Source: ECT2AJA-110-A sp035399845 (lineage in GTDB: Bacteria; Planctomycetota; Phycisphaerae; UBA1845; UTPLA1). Taken from it: a DNA stretch of 64,000 nt. The first letter of the stretch is position 1. Every line of letters starts with the position of its first letter. Made by a program: the position numbers and the translations under genes. Below are positions 33,893 to 43,430 of the stretch, piece by piece. Below the pieces are notes generated by a model that did no database searches, had not been told where the DNA came from, and was given only the letters and a program-made list of their open reading frames with translations. The stretch spans positions 62,001 to 126,000 of the forward strand of contig DAOPJV010000003.1 in assembly GCA_035399845.1 (NCBI GenBank), in the 5' to 3' direction.

Positions 33893-35011
33893 TCAGACTT
33901 TGCGCTTTCCGGCGCGGGCCAGCAGCGCATCCAGCCGGGTTTCGAGAATCCTATCGCCATCGGCGTCGAATTCGATGGCGAGCTTGAGGACGAGCAGCCG
34001 GCAGACGCCGTCCCGCCAGCGGTTTTCCAGCTTCACGGCGTCTTTTTCCGTCGTGAGAATCGCGTTGGCTTCCAGCGTTTCAGCAACGTCGCGCAGGCCG
34101 GCGATTTCGTCGGACGCGTACTCGTGATGATCGGGGTATTCGTACGCGGCCGCCACTTCCACGCCCAGTTCCTCGACGGACCTGCGGAAGCCCTCGAAAT
34201 TCGCGATGCCGGCGAAGATCACGGCCCGCATCGCCTCCGCCCGATCCAGCGGCACACGCTCCCCGCGCAGGTCGGCGAATTCCACGATCCGATGGGAGGC
34301 CTCGACAATCGGCGGTCGATCGGCGATCCGCTCGATTCGGCCGCGAAGAAGCTTGCGCTCATTGTCCGTGATCTGATCGCTCCGCGTGATCACGATGAGA
34401 TCGGCGCGCCGAAGGCTGGAGCGCGGCTCACGAAGCAGACCGCGCGGCAGGATGGCGCCATAGCCGAACGGCGCCATGGCGTCGACCAGAACAATATCAA
34501 AGTCGCGCCCCAGCTTGCGATGCTGAAACCCGTCATCCATGACGAGCACCTCGGCGCCCGCCTCCGTCGCCGCCTGGGCGCCGAGCACGCGCTTGGGGTG
34601 AATCACGACCATCGCCTGCGGGCAGTTCCGCCGCAGCAGCATGGCCTCATCGCTCTCCGGTTCAACGACGACGCCGCCCGGCGCCGCCGCCGAGGCCTTG
34701 ACGCGCTGCTCGCTCTTGTAGCCGCGCGTCAGCACGGCGACGCGATGATCCCGCGCTACAATTCGCTGTGCGATCTCGACGGTCATCGGCGTCTTGCCGG
34801 TCCCGCCGACCGTGATGTTGCCGATGGAAATCACGGGCACGCCCGCGCGCGTCACGGCGCCGGGAAAGATGTCGTAGTAGATGTTCCGGACGCGCATGAC
34901 GAGGCCGTAGACGAGGGAGAGACCGAAGAGTATCGCCCTGGCCAAATCCGCAAACAGACCGGTCGTGTTGCCGGCAATGAGATCGAGGAACTGGCGCCGT
35001 CTGGCCTGCAT
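33893..35011 (-). CDS. lpxK: Tetraacyldisaccharide 4'-kinase
   Basis: 372 residues. It phosphorylates the 4' position of the lipid A disaccharide at the inner membrane. The N-terminal membrane-associated helix (about 17-38) is followed by the P-loop V68-G-G-T-G-K-T74, with the LpxK-type I-S-I-G-N-I-T before it. V-M-D-D-G-F-Q-H-R is the characteristic second signature, and T-T-E-K-D-A-V-K-L comes near the C-terminus. It is the first gene of the minus-strand set with the DHS-like gene (28-base gap) and gmhB, showing that the organism makes lipid A. Confidence 0.96.
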   Translation of the reverse strand: MQARRRQFLDLIAGNTTGLFADLARAILFGLSLVYGLVMRVRNIYYDIFPGAVTRAGVPVISIGNITVGGTGKTPMTVEIAQRIVARDHRVAVLTRGYKSEQRVKASAAAPGGVVVEPESDEAMLLRRNCPQAMVVIHPKRVLGAQAATEAGAEVLVMDDGFQHRKLGRDFDIVLVDAMAPFGYGAILPRGLLREPRSSLRRADLIVITRSDQITDNERKLLRGRIERIADRPPIVEASHRIVEFADLRGERVPLDRAEAMRAVIFAGIANFEGFRRSVEELGVEVAAAYEYPDHHEYASDEIAGLRDVAETLEANAILTTEKDAVKLENRWRDGVCRLLVLKLAIEFDADGDRILETRLDALLARAGKRKV

Positions 35012-35125
35012 ACGAGGCGGGAGTGTAACCGATTCCGATTTGCATTGACGACGCGCAAAATGGAAAGTAGTGTCTGACCACGCTCGACGCCCAGGACGGG
35101 CGCATCCGATTCGGGAGCCTCACCC

Positions 35126-35761
35126 ATGCGTTTCTCCGCCGCCAAGCCAAACGTCCGCAGTCATCATGGATGGTCTACGCCGCTGCTCGCCATGGGCCTC
35201 GCGCTCGTCGTGTCGGGCTGTTCCGGCGCCGGGGGCGGCGTAAACGATCGCCGGGCGACGGGCGGCGCCACACCGCAGACATTCCGCAATGTGAACATGG
35301 ACGACTGCCTGGACGCCGCCACCGTCGTCGTGCGGGACCAGTTCGGAACCGTTCGCGTGTCGGCGGCGGCGGGAACCGTCGAAGGCGGACCGCAGAGCTT
35401 TACGCAGCGCGGCGGCACGGAACGCGTCACGGACGCGACGCTGAAGCCGACCTACAAGATGCGCCGCATCGGAACCCTCTGGCTGGCGCCGGCGGAAGGT
35501 GGCGTGACGGCGAACTGCCAGATTCGCGTTCAGCGCCTGGATACGACGGACTATCGCGCGTTCCGAACGCACGACGAATTCAACGACCTGCCGACCGCGA
35601 CGCCGATCGACGGCGACGCCGGCCTTCGCGCCGATCAACAGGAGGTCTGGACCGAGCTGCAGCGCGACAGCACGATGGAACGCCAGATCCTCGGCGCCAT
35701 CTATCGGCGCCTTCACGGTCTTTCCAACGACGCGGACGCCGCCGGCGCTCCGCAGTCCTGA
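35126..35761 (+). CDS. Lipoprotein of unknown function
   Basis: 211 residues. A signal peptide (16-31) with lipobox V-V-S-G-C32 predicts an outer- or inner-membrane lipoprotein. The mature part begins with a Gly-rich spacer; then comes a mixed domain with no family I recognise. The residues D-D-C-L-D-A-A-T and L-W-L-A-P-A-E-G suggest a compact alpha/beta module. It starts divergently from lpxK and ends 15 bases before the glycerate kinase. Confidence 0.82.
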   Translation: MRFSAAKPNVRSHHGWSTPLLAMGLALVVSGCSGAGGGVNDRRATGGATPQTFRNVNMDDCLDAATVVVRDQFGTVRVSAAAGTVEGGPQSFTQRGGTERVTDATLKPTYKMRRIGTLWLAPAEGGVTANCQIRVQRLDTTDYRAFRTHDEFNDLPTATPIDGDAGLRADQQEVWTELQRDSTMERQILGAIYRRLHGLSNDADAAGAPQS

Positions 35762-35776
35762 CGGCGAATCGACTTC

Positions 35777-36883
35777 ATGCGCGTCGTCATAGCGCCGGAT
35801 AGCTTTAAGGGTTCCATCGACGCCACCAGCGCCGCCGCGGCGATTGCCGAGGGGCTGCGCCGGGCCCGCCCCGATGTGTCCGCCATCGAATGTCCGCTCG
35901 GCGACGGTGGCGAAGGCACGCTGGACGTCCTGCTCGCCGCCACGAATGGCGAACGGCGCGTCGTCAACGCCTACGATCCGGTCGGCCGGCCGATCGATGT
36001 CCCCGTCGGTCTTTCGAAAGACGGCGCGACGGCCATCATCGAACTGGCAAGAGCGAGCGGCTACAACCTGCTTGAGCCCCACGAACGCAATCCACTCCTG
36101 ACGAGCACCTTCGGAACAGGTCAGGTCATCCGCGCCGCGATCGAAAGCGGTATCGAGCAGATCATTCTCTGCCTGGGCGGCAGCGCGACGGTCGACGGCG
36201 GCGCCGGACTGATTCAGCCGATGGGACTGCGACTCATCGATGACGCGGGCCGCACGATGCTTGACGGTATCTGCGGCGGGCATCTTGCAAACATCTGGCG
36301 TCTCGCGTGGCACAACCCGCCGGATCATCTCGAAGACGTTCGATTCCGCATCGCGTGCGATGTTCTGAACCCGGTCTGTGGCCCCAACGGCGCCGCCCGC
36401 GTCTTCGGACCGCAGAAGGGCGCCGACGCCGACGCTGTGAATCGCCTGGAGCGCGGCCTCGCGCACTGGGTGTCGATCCTGGAGCACACGACAGGCAAGT
36501 CCCTTCGGAATGAACCCGGGACCGGCGCCGCCGGCGGCGCGGCGCTGCCGCTGCTGGCCTTCTGTCAGACGGAACTGGTTCCCGGCGTGGATGTCGTGTT
36601 CGAGGCCGTCGGGCTGACGGAACAGATCGACGACGCCGATCTTGTGATCACGGGAGAAGGCAGGCTCGACAGCCAGTCGATGATGGGGAAAGTCGTCGGC
36701 GCCGTGGCAAGGCTGTGTCGCGAAGCGCACGTCCCGTGCGTCGGTGTCTTCGGCGCGATTGACGAGACGGCGACGAGCGCCATCGACGCGCTCGATCGCG
36801 TCTATCCGCTGAACGCCCCCTTCGACGAGACGGCGATGCGACTCGCCGTGATCGGCGAGCAGATCGTCCGAGAGTCCCTTTGA
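35777..36883 (+). CDS. Glycerate kinase (GarK/GlxK family)
   Basis: 368 residues, the usual length. Signatures: A-P-D-S-F-K-G-S near the N-terminus, P-L-G-D-G-G-E-G-T, L-G-G-S-A-T-V-D-G-G-A-G, G-A-A-G-G, and T-G-E-G-R-L-D-S-Q-S-M-M-G-K. It phosphorylates D-glycerate with ATP; the GarK/GlxK class makes 2-phosphoglycerate. Together with the 2-hydroxyacid dehydrogenase 5 kb upstream this could serve C2/C3 acid metabolism, though the genes are not linked in one operon. Convergent with the hydrolase gene. Confidence 0.95.
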   Translation: MRVVIAPDSFKGSIDATSAAAAIAEGLRRARPDVSAIECPLGDGGEGTLDVLLAATNGERRVVNAYDPVGRPIDVPVGLSKDGATAIIELARASGYNLLEPHERNPLLTSTFGTGQVIRAAIESGIEQIILCLGGSATVDGGAGLIQPMGLRLIDDAGRTMLDGICGGHLANIWRLAWHNPPDHLEDVRFRIACDVLNPVCGPNGAARVFGPQKGADADAVNRLERGLAHWVSILEHTTGKSLRNEPGTGAAGGAALPLLAFCQTELVPGVDVVFEAVGLTEQIDDADLVITGEGRLDSQSMMGKVVGAVARLCREAHVPCVGVFGAIDETATSAIDALDRVYPLNAPFDETAMRLAVIGEQIVRESL

Positions 36884-36904
36884 CCCCACTTCATCTGAAC
36901 GTCG

Positions 36905-37690
36905 CTAGAGGTTCTCGCTGAGAAAGTCGCCGACGATGCGCGCGTATTCGTAGGGCGCTTCGACGGGCGCCATGTGACCGACGCCGGGCAGGATCTCCAG
37001 CCTGGCGCCTTCAATCCCCTCGGCCATGATTCGGGCCACCTTCGGCGGCGCGATGGCGTCCAGCTCCCCCACAACGACAAGCGTCGGACATTGAATCTGA
37101 GCGAAGGTCGTGGCCGAGTCGATCCTGTCTGCCATCGCCCGCATGCCGGCGGACGTCCCCTGCGGATTCGTCGCCAGCATGATCTCCCGCCATTCCTGGA
37201 CGAGCGTCTTCGGCGCGTCCTCCGCGAAGAGGATTGGCGCCATGCCGTCGACGACCCACTGATTGCCTTCGGCAAGGACCCTTGCTGCGCCCTCCATACG
37301 ACTGGCGGCTTTTTCCGGCGTATCGGCGCCGGATTGCGTGTCGGCCAGCACGAGCGCGCGGACGCGACGGGCGTGTCGGCGAACGAATTCGAATGTGACA
37401 TAGCCGCCCATGGACAGGCCCATGACCACGACCGGTTCGCTGACGCCCAGGGCGTCGAGCAGCGCCGCGAGATCGTCGGCGTAGTCCGCCATGGAGGCGG
37501 TCGCTGTCGCCGTCGATGCTCCGAATCCGCGCAGGTCAGGCGCAATCAGTCGAAAGCGATTCGACAGGCGTTCCGCCGTCGACGCCCAGAGCCGATGGGA
37601 CAGGGGGAAGCCGTGTACACACAGGACGACGGGCCCGGCCCCCACATCGCTGTACGCCATCTCAATTCCGCGGACGCTGAGGGTGTTCAT
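36905..37690 (-). CDS. Alpha/beta-fold hydrolase
   Basis: 261 residues. The ATG at 37690 has AGGAAGG six bases upstream; an in-frame ATG 33 bases further upstream lacks this. The oxyanion region is H-G-F-P-L-S near 26-31, nucleophile S93 in G-L-S-M-G-G-Y, acid D in V-V-G-E-L-D-A-I near 208, and catalytic His in G-V-G-H-M-A-P-V-E near the C-terminus. It has the size and order of 3-oxoadipate enol-lactonase/haloperoxidase-like esterases, but substrate cannot be assigned. No signal peptide. Confidence 0.93.
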   Translation of the reverse strand: MNTLSVRGIEMAYSDVGAGPVVLCVHGFPLSHRLWASTAERLSNRFRLIAPDLRGFGASTATATASMADYADDLAALLDALGVSEPVVVMGLSMGGYVTFEFVRRHARRVRALVLADTQSGADTPEKAASRMEGAARVLAEGNQWVVDGMAPILFAEDAPKTLVQEWREIMLATNPQGTSAGMRAMADRIDSATTFAQIQCPTLVVVGELDAIAPPKVARIMAEGIEGARLEILPGVGHMAPVEAPYEYARIVGDFLSENL

Positions 37691-38136
37691 GCATCGCCTT
37701 CCTGAAAAAGCCGAAACCGCCAAACCCGTTCAGCGGGGAATGTTGCGCGAGGGGACCGGGAAACGCCAACGCCGCTGACGGCCGGAGCGATTTTCGACCT
37801 GGATTGGGGATTCCGCCGGAAATGGGCGCATAAAAATGCCCACCCGATCCGACCACCGAGTGGGCCTATCCCAGCGAATGGGCGAGCCGACAATCATTCG
37901 CCAGTGATATTCGAACTGAATAGGGATTCGGCGGCGTCCGCCTCCCATCCCTTATCACTGAAACCCCTGCCGCGATCCGTTTATTCCGGTGAAGACGAGA
38001 ATTCCTCAGCGGCGCCCGGCAATCCTCAACCCCCAACAACGCCCGCAAACCGCTACAGGACATTATGTTACAACGCGCATCGCGGACTCAGTCGCCGAAC
38101 GTCGAAAGATTGCCGGAAAAAATCGGATTCGCGGTC
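37691..38136. other. Intergenic region, no gene seen apart from a terminator
   Basis: 446 bases between two minus-strand genes. It contains the terminator at 37833-37867. No frame here has a ribosome site and family resemblance. Confidence 0.5.
37833..37867 (-). terminator. Probable rho-independent terminator
   Basis: On the minus strand GCCCACTCGG...ATCGGGTGGGC followed by ATTTTTA. The stem is seven to eight pairs with GC-rich base. It lies about 270 bases after the stop of the membrane-protein gene at 38137. Confidence 0.7.
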
Positions 38137-38904
38137 TCAGAGAGTTCGCGAGGGAATGGTCGCCGGGCGGACGGCGGTCAGATCCCCCACCTCCTGCGAA
38201 ACGCCATTCGGTCGATGGACGCAGCTGGCGTAGCCGAACCAGATCATCACCAGGCCCGCAAGCTCAGCCACGTAGAGGGCCTCGACCAGCTCGAAGAATT
38301 TGGTCATTCCGCCGCCGATCGCCGGGAGAAAGGCGCCGATCGCGATCAGCGTGTTACCGATCGCCCGATGGCGCGTCACGGCGAATCGACCGAATCGAAT
38401 CGCGCTGAGCATGGCCCCGCCCACGAGGAAGACGAGCGAGTACACGTTGATGATCGGTGTGAAGCCACTGCGGATCCACTGCCACTGAAGCAGGCTTCCC
38501 GACGGGCGGGCCGCCTGCAGGCTGTCGAGATCCACGGGCGACAGCGCGACACAGACTGCCGCGACGACGATGATCGGAACCGTGAGCAGGGTCAGCCGAT
38601 TGGCGGTCCTGCGTCGCAGGAGCAGATAGACTGTTCCCTGCGCGAGCGGATATCCCCCCAGCAGCGCGCCGGCAATGAACCAGGATTTTGTCAGGAAGAC
38701 GGAGTTACCAAAGACGGTGATGGAGCTCTCGATGGCCGTCCCGAGGCCGTAGCAGGCGACACCCGCGGCCCACCAGAGCAGATGCGCCCCGCGTTTCTTC
38801 ATTCGATACCGCTGGATCAGCGTGAAGAAGAACGCAATCGAGACGCACGTCGTCAGGAGGGGAAGATAGTGGATGGCATGTGGCTGGGCGAGCATACGTG
38901 TCAC
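38137..38904 (-). CDS. Polytopic membrane protein of unknown function
   Basis: 255 residues with about seven hydrophobic segments (roughly 12-30, 40-60, 72-94, 104-124, 150-170, 182-203, 213-230). No enzymatic motif is visible. The short loops carry R-Y-R-M-K-K-R and R-R-R-T-A-N-R, which by the positive-inside rule face the cytoplasm. The gene stands alone between two gaps. Seven-helix sensor or transporter-like proteins are possible but unsupported. Confidence 0.8.
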   Translation of the reverse strand: MTRMLAQPHAIHYLPLLTTCVSIAFFFTLIQRYRMKKRGAHLLWWAAGVACYGLGTAIESSITVFGNSVFLTKSWFIAGALLGGYPLAQGTVYLLLRRRTANRLTLLTVPIIVVAAVCVALSPVDLDSLQAARPSGSLLQWQWIRSGFTPIINVYSLVFLVGGAMLSAIRFGRFAVTRHRAIGNTLIAIGAFLPAIGGGMTKFFELVEALYVAELAGLVMIWFGYASCVHRPNGVSQEVGDLTAVRPATIPSRTL

Positions 38905-38937
38905 TCCATTTCCACAAGGCGATCGCCGACAGCGGCG

Positions 38938-39663
38938 TCAGAACTGGACGCTCTGGCCGTTGGGCGCCAGGTCATCCTGAACCGTTTTTTTGTCGCGGAA
39001 CTCAATGGCGAATTCTCGTGAGATCACATTGACGCCGCCATCGTGCGGTCCAACGATCGTCGTTCCTTCGATCGTCACCATGTCGCGAAGGTACGTTCCT
39101 CGCAGCAGCCCGTAGAGCTGCGCGTTCAGGATCGGATCGTCACCGAAATGGACGCGCGCCTCCACCATGGGGCGACCGTCCATGAATCCGAAATTCTGTC
39201 GCAGGTAATGCTGCGGATCATTCTCGATGATGTCGTTGGGCTGATTGATGCCGGCGTCACGATAGGTCACGACGCGGGGACCGGCCTGTCGCGGCCAGCC
39301 CTGCGTGGCGGCGGGACAGGTCCATATCTCTGACTTGTCGCCAAGGTAGAGCGGCATCATGAGATTCTGGAGTGAGTTCGGCCAGAGCTCCGTATTGAAC
39401 GGGTCCGCCGCCTCGTCGCTGACGGAGGCGTTTCCGAAGACGGGGTTCGTGAACGGAGACTCGACATAGGGAACCCGATCCTCGTTGGAAACGGAGTATT
39501 CCCAGATGGCCCGGTTGATTTCATAGAGACGCGTCTGGCAACTCGTGCGAATGGCCCGTCGGCGCGCGGCCGACATGGCGGGTAACAAGACGCTGATCAG
39601 GATCGCGAGAATCGCAATCACAACCAACAACTCCAACAGCGTAAAGGCGCGCCTTCGCGTCAT
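38938..39663 (-). CDS. Type II secretion/type IV pilin-like pseudopilin
   Basis: 241 residues from M-T-R-R-R-A-F-T at 39663; an ATG six bases upstream is also possible. The class III signal A-F-T-L-L-E-L-L-V-V-I-A-I-L-A-I-L-I-S has E at +5 and Ala rather than Gly at -1, then the long N-terminal helix A-R-R-R-A-I-R-T-S-C. The C-terminal globular part (C-P-A-A-T...W-P-R) resembles the planctomycete prepilin-type proteins whose number per genome is large. No other secretion genes adjoin. Probably exported and assembled at the inner membrane. Confidence 0.9.
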   Translation of the reverse strand: MTRRRAFTLLELLVVIAILAILISVLLPAMSAARRRAIRTSCQTRLYEINRAIWEYSVSNEDRVPYVESPFTNPVFGNASVSDEAADPFNTELWPNSLQNLMMPLYLGDKSEIWTCPAATQGWPRQAGPRVVTYRDAGINQPNDIIENDPQHYLRQNFGFMDGRPMVEARVHFGDDPILNAQLYGLLRGTYLRDMVTIEGTTIVGPHDGGVNVISREFAIEFRDKKTVQDDLAPNGQSVQF

Positions 39664-39776
39664 GTCCATCGCTCCATCAGCAGAGATGCAGGGCCGACTC
39701 AATCGAATTCGAAAAAAGGCGCCCGGCGCCGCGAAACCCACATAACGCGACGCCGGACACCAGCGTAGTCAAATCA

Positions 39777-40970
39777 TCACGCCTGACGTCGGCGTCGAAG
39801 CAGTCCCATCGCGCCGAAGGCGAGCAGCAGGCCGCACGTCGTCGGCTCAGGAACCATCTGGCCGATCAGAACGACGTCGTAGCCGTTCGTCGGACCAAAC
39901 ACGGGATCCAGCGAGTTGTTCGTGCCGACACCCGACGCTTCGAGATAAACGAAGCTGCTGGCGTTCGGATCGATCAACGGAATCACAACCGCATCGAGAT
40001 AGGCGCCCAGATCGCCCGTCGGCAGGCCTTCGGGATTCAGGCTGAACTGATCGCCGGCGACACCGTCCGCGATCACGTTCATGCCACCCGACGATCGATT
40101 GATCGAGGCGCCAACGTCGGCCGTATTGATCGTCGACCACAGCGTGCCGCCCAGCTGACCCGCCAGCGTCGGGAAGTTCCCCATGCCGTCGCGTTCGATC
40201 AGCCAGCCGCGCATCGAGCCGAGGTACTGGAAGACACCGAGCGTCTCGCTGGCGGGCGTGTTCGTCTGCGAGATGCTGTCCTGCCACATTTCGTATCCCA
40301 GATCGTCGATCCGCGTGACGCCCGGACCGATGTCGGTCAGCGAACCAGCTCGCGTGTCGAACGAAGGATTGATCGGTCCCGTCTGCGAGCCGTCCACCAG
40401 CGTGCCGGCGAGAACGTTTGTCGTGACGCCGTAGTCCGGCGAAAGCTGGGGAGCGCCGCCGGCGTTCGTGCCGGTCGCATCAAAGCCGTCGAGCGACAAC
40501 GAGTTCGTCGATCGATTGATGCCGAGATCGATGTAGCTCTGGACGCCGGGGATTTCCGCCGGCGTCACGCCCGTCGGTCGCGCGAAGCTTCGCTGGCCGT
40601 TGTTGAGATCACCGTCGAGGTCGAGCCGCGGTCCACCCAGGTACTCAATCGCCTGGATCGGCACCTGGCTGCCGGGACCGGCCGGAGCGCTGCCGCGCCG
40701 GAACATGAAGCTCAGCGAACCGAACTGGTTCGGCGAGTAGATCGGAGCGCCCGATCCCACCCAGCTCTGGGGCGTCGCCGCGCCGTTGCCGGCCAGTCGA
40801 TCGCCGTCAAAGAACGGGGACGGAAAACCCGACTGCGGGAAGATATTCCGCGGGGCGCCCGGCGACATGCCGGCGTCAACACCCGTCAACAATTCGAACT
40901 GCTCGGCCTGGACCGCGCCCGTCATTGCCGCAATCGCCACGATCGCCACAGCCAAACTCAATCGTCTCAT
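39777..40970 (-). CDS. PEP-CTERM-anchored exported protein (twin of the dockerin-tailed neighbour)
   Basis: 397 residues from the third of three consecutive ATG codons (40970), with AAAGGA six bases upstream. A signal peptide (1-22) ends A-V-Q-A-E. The C-terminus V-P-E-P-T-T-C-G-L-L-L-A-F-G-A-M-G-L-L-R-R-R-R is a PEP-CTERM sorting signal: motif, membrane segment, Arg cluster. The body is homologous throughout to the next upstream gene: F-E-L-L-x-G-V-D, F/V-x-D-G-D-R-L, L-D-L-D-G-D-L-N-N-G and F-V-Y-L-E-x-A-S/G. Processing needs an exosortase, not in this window. Function of the shared body unknown. Confidence 0.92.
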   Translation of the reverse strand: MRRLSLAVAIVAIAAMTGAVQAEQFELLTGVDAGMSPGAPRNIFPQSGFPSPFFDGDRLAGNGAATPQSWVGSGAPIYSPNQFGSLSFMFRRGSAPAGPGSQVPIQAIEYLGGPRLDLDGDLNNGQRSFARPTGVTPAEIPGVQSYIDLGINRSTNSLSLDGFDATGTNAGGAPQLSPDYGVTTNVLAGTLVDGSQTGPINPSFDTRAGSLTDIGPGVTRIDDLGYEMWQDSISQTNTPASETLGVFQYLGSMRGWLIERDGMGNFPTLAGQLGGTLWSTINTADVGASINRSSGGMNVIADGVAGDQFSLNPEGLPTGDLGAYLDAVVIPLIDPNASSFVYLEASGVGTNNSLDPVFGPTNGYDVVLIGQMVPEPTTCGLLLAFGAMGLLRRRRQA

Positions 40971-41067
40971 CATCATTCCTTTCATTCCCCTTTTCGTATG
41001 GATCCAGTGATCCACGAGGTTCCCCCCACGAGGCCGCACGGGCCGTCGCGAGCTACAGTAAGTTGAA

Positions 41068-42429
41068 TCAGTTCAAAAGGCCGACGAGGCCCTGTACATC
41101 CAGTCCGTTGACGTTTCCATCCGTATTTGCATCCGCCGGATCGCCGCATTCGCCGCCGGCGCCACCCGCGAGCAGCGCATCGACGAACTGAGGAACGTCG
41201 GACAGCGTGACGAAGCCGTCGCCGTTCATGTCGCCGGGCGTCACGCCGCCACCACTGAAGGTCGGCGCCGCCGCGACAATCACGAGGTCGTAGGCGTTGG
41301 TATCCGCGTAAATCGGATCACCGCTGTTGTTCATGCCGAACGAGGCGGACTCAAGATAGACAAACGCCTGCTGGCCGTCCGTCAGCAACGGAACGACGAC
41401 GGAATCAAAGTACGCGCCGAGATCCCCGCCGAAATCCGTCATGGCGAGGCCACCGTTGCCGGCGATTGTGAAGTCATCCCGGATATTGCCGTTTGTGATG
41501 GTTGCGACACCACCGGCGAGACCGTGCGCCGTGTTGAACGTCTGCCCGACCGACGACACATCGACGTTCGGCCACTGCGTCGAACCGAGACCGGCGCCGG
41601 CAAGCGTCGGAAACTGGCCCGTCCCGCAGTCCGCGACAACGAGCCAGCCGCTGAACGTGGCGAACTGCTGAAGCGTGCCGAGGACGGACGCCGTCGAGCT
41701 GTTCGGTTCAATCGAGTCGTACCAGAACTCCACGCTCAATTCGTCAATGGCATAGACGCCGGGGATCGTCCCGTGCGGTGTCACGGCGCCGACACGCGTG
41801 TCGAATGTCGGGTTCGGCGCGACGGCGGTTGGTGTTCCATCCGGACCCGTTCCCGCGAGCGTCAGCAGGACCGTCGCGATACCCGGGCCGATGCTGGGCC
41901 CCCCCTCGTTCGTTCCCGCGGCTTCGAAATCCACCAGCTCGATGGTTCCGGCGTTCGGGTCCAGTTCAAGATCGATGAAGCTCGTCGTGCCCGGAATACG
42001 GACCGGCGTCGCAAAACCAGCGCCCGTGTCCACGGGGACAAGACTCCTGGCGCCATTGTTGAGATCGCCGTCGAGATCCAGGAGCGGTCCGCCCAGGAAA
42101 TCGACGCCGACGAGCGGCAGCGTGCCCGCGGGGCCGAGCGGGACGCTGCCGCGTCGATAGGTGCAAGAGAGCGCGCCGACATCATTCGGCGGAAAAAGCG
42201 GCGAGCCGAGGCCACGATAGGCCACGCTCGGACCGACGTCAGACGTGCCGACGAGGCGATCGCCGTCGTACACAGGCCCGGGAAATCCGGGACCGGGCGA
42301 GGGCGCGACACTTCGCTCGGTTCCGGGCCACAGGCCGACGTCGACACCGACGAGGAGTTCGAAGGGCGCCGCCATCGCGACGTTGCTCACCGAAAAAACC
42401 AGAAGGACGATTGCTGTTCGCATTTTCAT
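41068..42429 (-). CDS. Dockerin-tailed exported paralog
   Basis: 453 residues from M-K-M-R-T at 42429. The signal peptide ends V-A-M-A-A. It aligns with the PEP-CTERM protein downstream over the whole body, including L-D-L-D-G-D-L-N-N-G-A-R-S, D-L-G-A-Y-F-D-S-V-V-V-P-L and the N-S-G-D-P-I-Y-A-D-T-N segment. However, the C-terminus is a type I dockerin-like pair: D-M-N-G-D-G-F-V-T-L-S-D-V and D-A-N-T-D-G-N-V-N-G-L-D-V, each a calcium-binding loop. So one paralog is anchored by PEP-CTERM and the other by a dockerin-like module. The two genes are 97 bases apart on the same strand. Confidence 0.92.
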   Translation of the reverse strand: MKMRTAIVLLVFSVSNVAMAAPFELLVGVDVGLWPGTERSVAPSPGPGFPGPVYDGDRLVGTSDVGPSVAYRGLGSPLFPPNDVGALSCTYRRGSVPLGPAGTLPLVGVDFLGGPLLDLDGDLNNGARSLVPVDTGAGFATPVRIPGTTSFIDLELDPNAGTIELVDFEAAGTNEGGPSIGPGIATVLLTLAGTGPDGTPTAVAPNPTFDTRVGAVTPHGTIPGVYAIDELSVEFWYDSIEPNSSTASVLGTLQQFATFSGWLVVADCGTGQFPTLAGAGLGSTQWPNVDVSSVGQTFNTAHGLAGGVATITNGNIRDDFTIAGNGGLAMTDFGGDLGAYFDSVVVPLLTDGQQAFVYLESASFGMNNSGDPIYADTNAYDLVIVAAAPTFSGGGVTPGDMNGDGFVTLSDVPQFVDALLAGGAGGECGDPADANTDGNVNGLDVQGLVGLLN

Positions 42430-42685
42430 TTCCGCTCGGCGCCTTTGGCCGTTTCCCGCCGATGTTCCGGCGTGATGACTCACAAATCCTGAGATTTCCT
42501 GCGTAATTGAGTGAATCTCGATCCGTCGCGATGTCAGCGTTCTTCAGTCCGACGACTCGGACGCAGACGACGCTGACACGGGATCGACGCGGCGTGCTTC
42601 GTCACCACGATTCGGCTCGCGCGGAGCGGGCCGGTCGTTCACGGGCGCTGGGTGCGCGAACGTCAACGATCGCGGCGGCGAAGGA

Positions 42686-43279
42686 TCAGCAATGCGGTGG
42701 CGCCCGATGGGCACAGGCGTGACGATGGGGAGCAAGCTTCGGGACGCGAACCACTGCGAAGACAGCGAGTGAATATCGCCGTCGCAGCAGCGCGATCAAC
42801 CGACTGAGGCCGGCGGCGTCAAACGCCGCGAGCGCCTGTCGAACCAGCGACAGGGCGGCCAGAACGACCAGCGCGAAGGCGGTCGATACGAAGAGCAGAA
42901 TACCGATTCCGTGACCGGCGACGGCGTCCGGCATGACCCGGTCGAGCACGCCGGCGTGCATCAATGCAACGATCAACAGGAACGCGATCAGGCAGCGCCG
43001 ATCGCTCAGGACCCGCAGCGACCAGGCGAATGTGATCTCAAGAATGAAGAACAGATTCGTGACGGCGAGGAGGATGAGCGAAGACCATGCCGTCGGCTCG
43101 CCGATGGCCGTCGCCGATCCATACACCTTCAGCGTCGCCGGAAGGTGCATGACGAACAACAGCAGCCACGCGCAGCGCCAGAGTGACTTCCGCTGCAGCA
43201 GCGATCGCCAGCTCCAGCCCTGTCGGGCGGCGGCGCGCTTCGGGTTGATGGCGTTTCGTCGAATCATCAAACGCCTCAT
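42686..43279 (-). CDS. Small polytopic membrane protein of unknown function
   Basis: 197 residues from M-R-R-L-M-I-R-R at 43279. Four hydrophobic segments (about 37-52, 65-85, 98-116, 124-147) separated by short basic loops. The C-terminal 25 residues are His/Arg/Pro-rich and have no fold signal, so the 3' boundary is less certain. It is divergent from the radical SAM gene. No family recognised. Confidence 0.65.
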   Translation of the reverse strand: MRRLMIRRNAINPKRAAARQGWSWRSLLQRKSLWRCAWLLLFVMHLPATLKVYGSATAIGEPTAWSSLILLAVTNLFFILEITFAWSLRVLSDRRCLIAFLLIVALMHAGVLDRVMPDAVAGHGIGILLFVSTAFALVVLAALSLVRQALAAFDAAGLSRLIALLRRRYSLAVFAVVRVPKLAPHRHACAHRAPPHC

Positions 43280-43430
43280 AGCGTAGTTATTCACGAGGGA
43301 CAGGTCAATGCCGGACTTTGTAAATCCGGGCCCTCGTTTGGCGCAATCGGGCGCCGCAATTGGCGCCAGTTTGGGACAGATTCGAACATTCGCGGGTAAT
43401 TTCACCTGGCCGAATTACAATTCACCAGAT

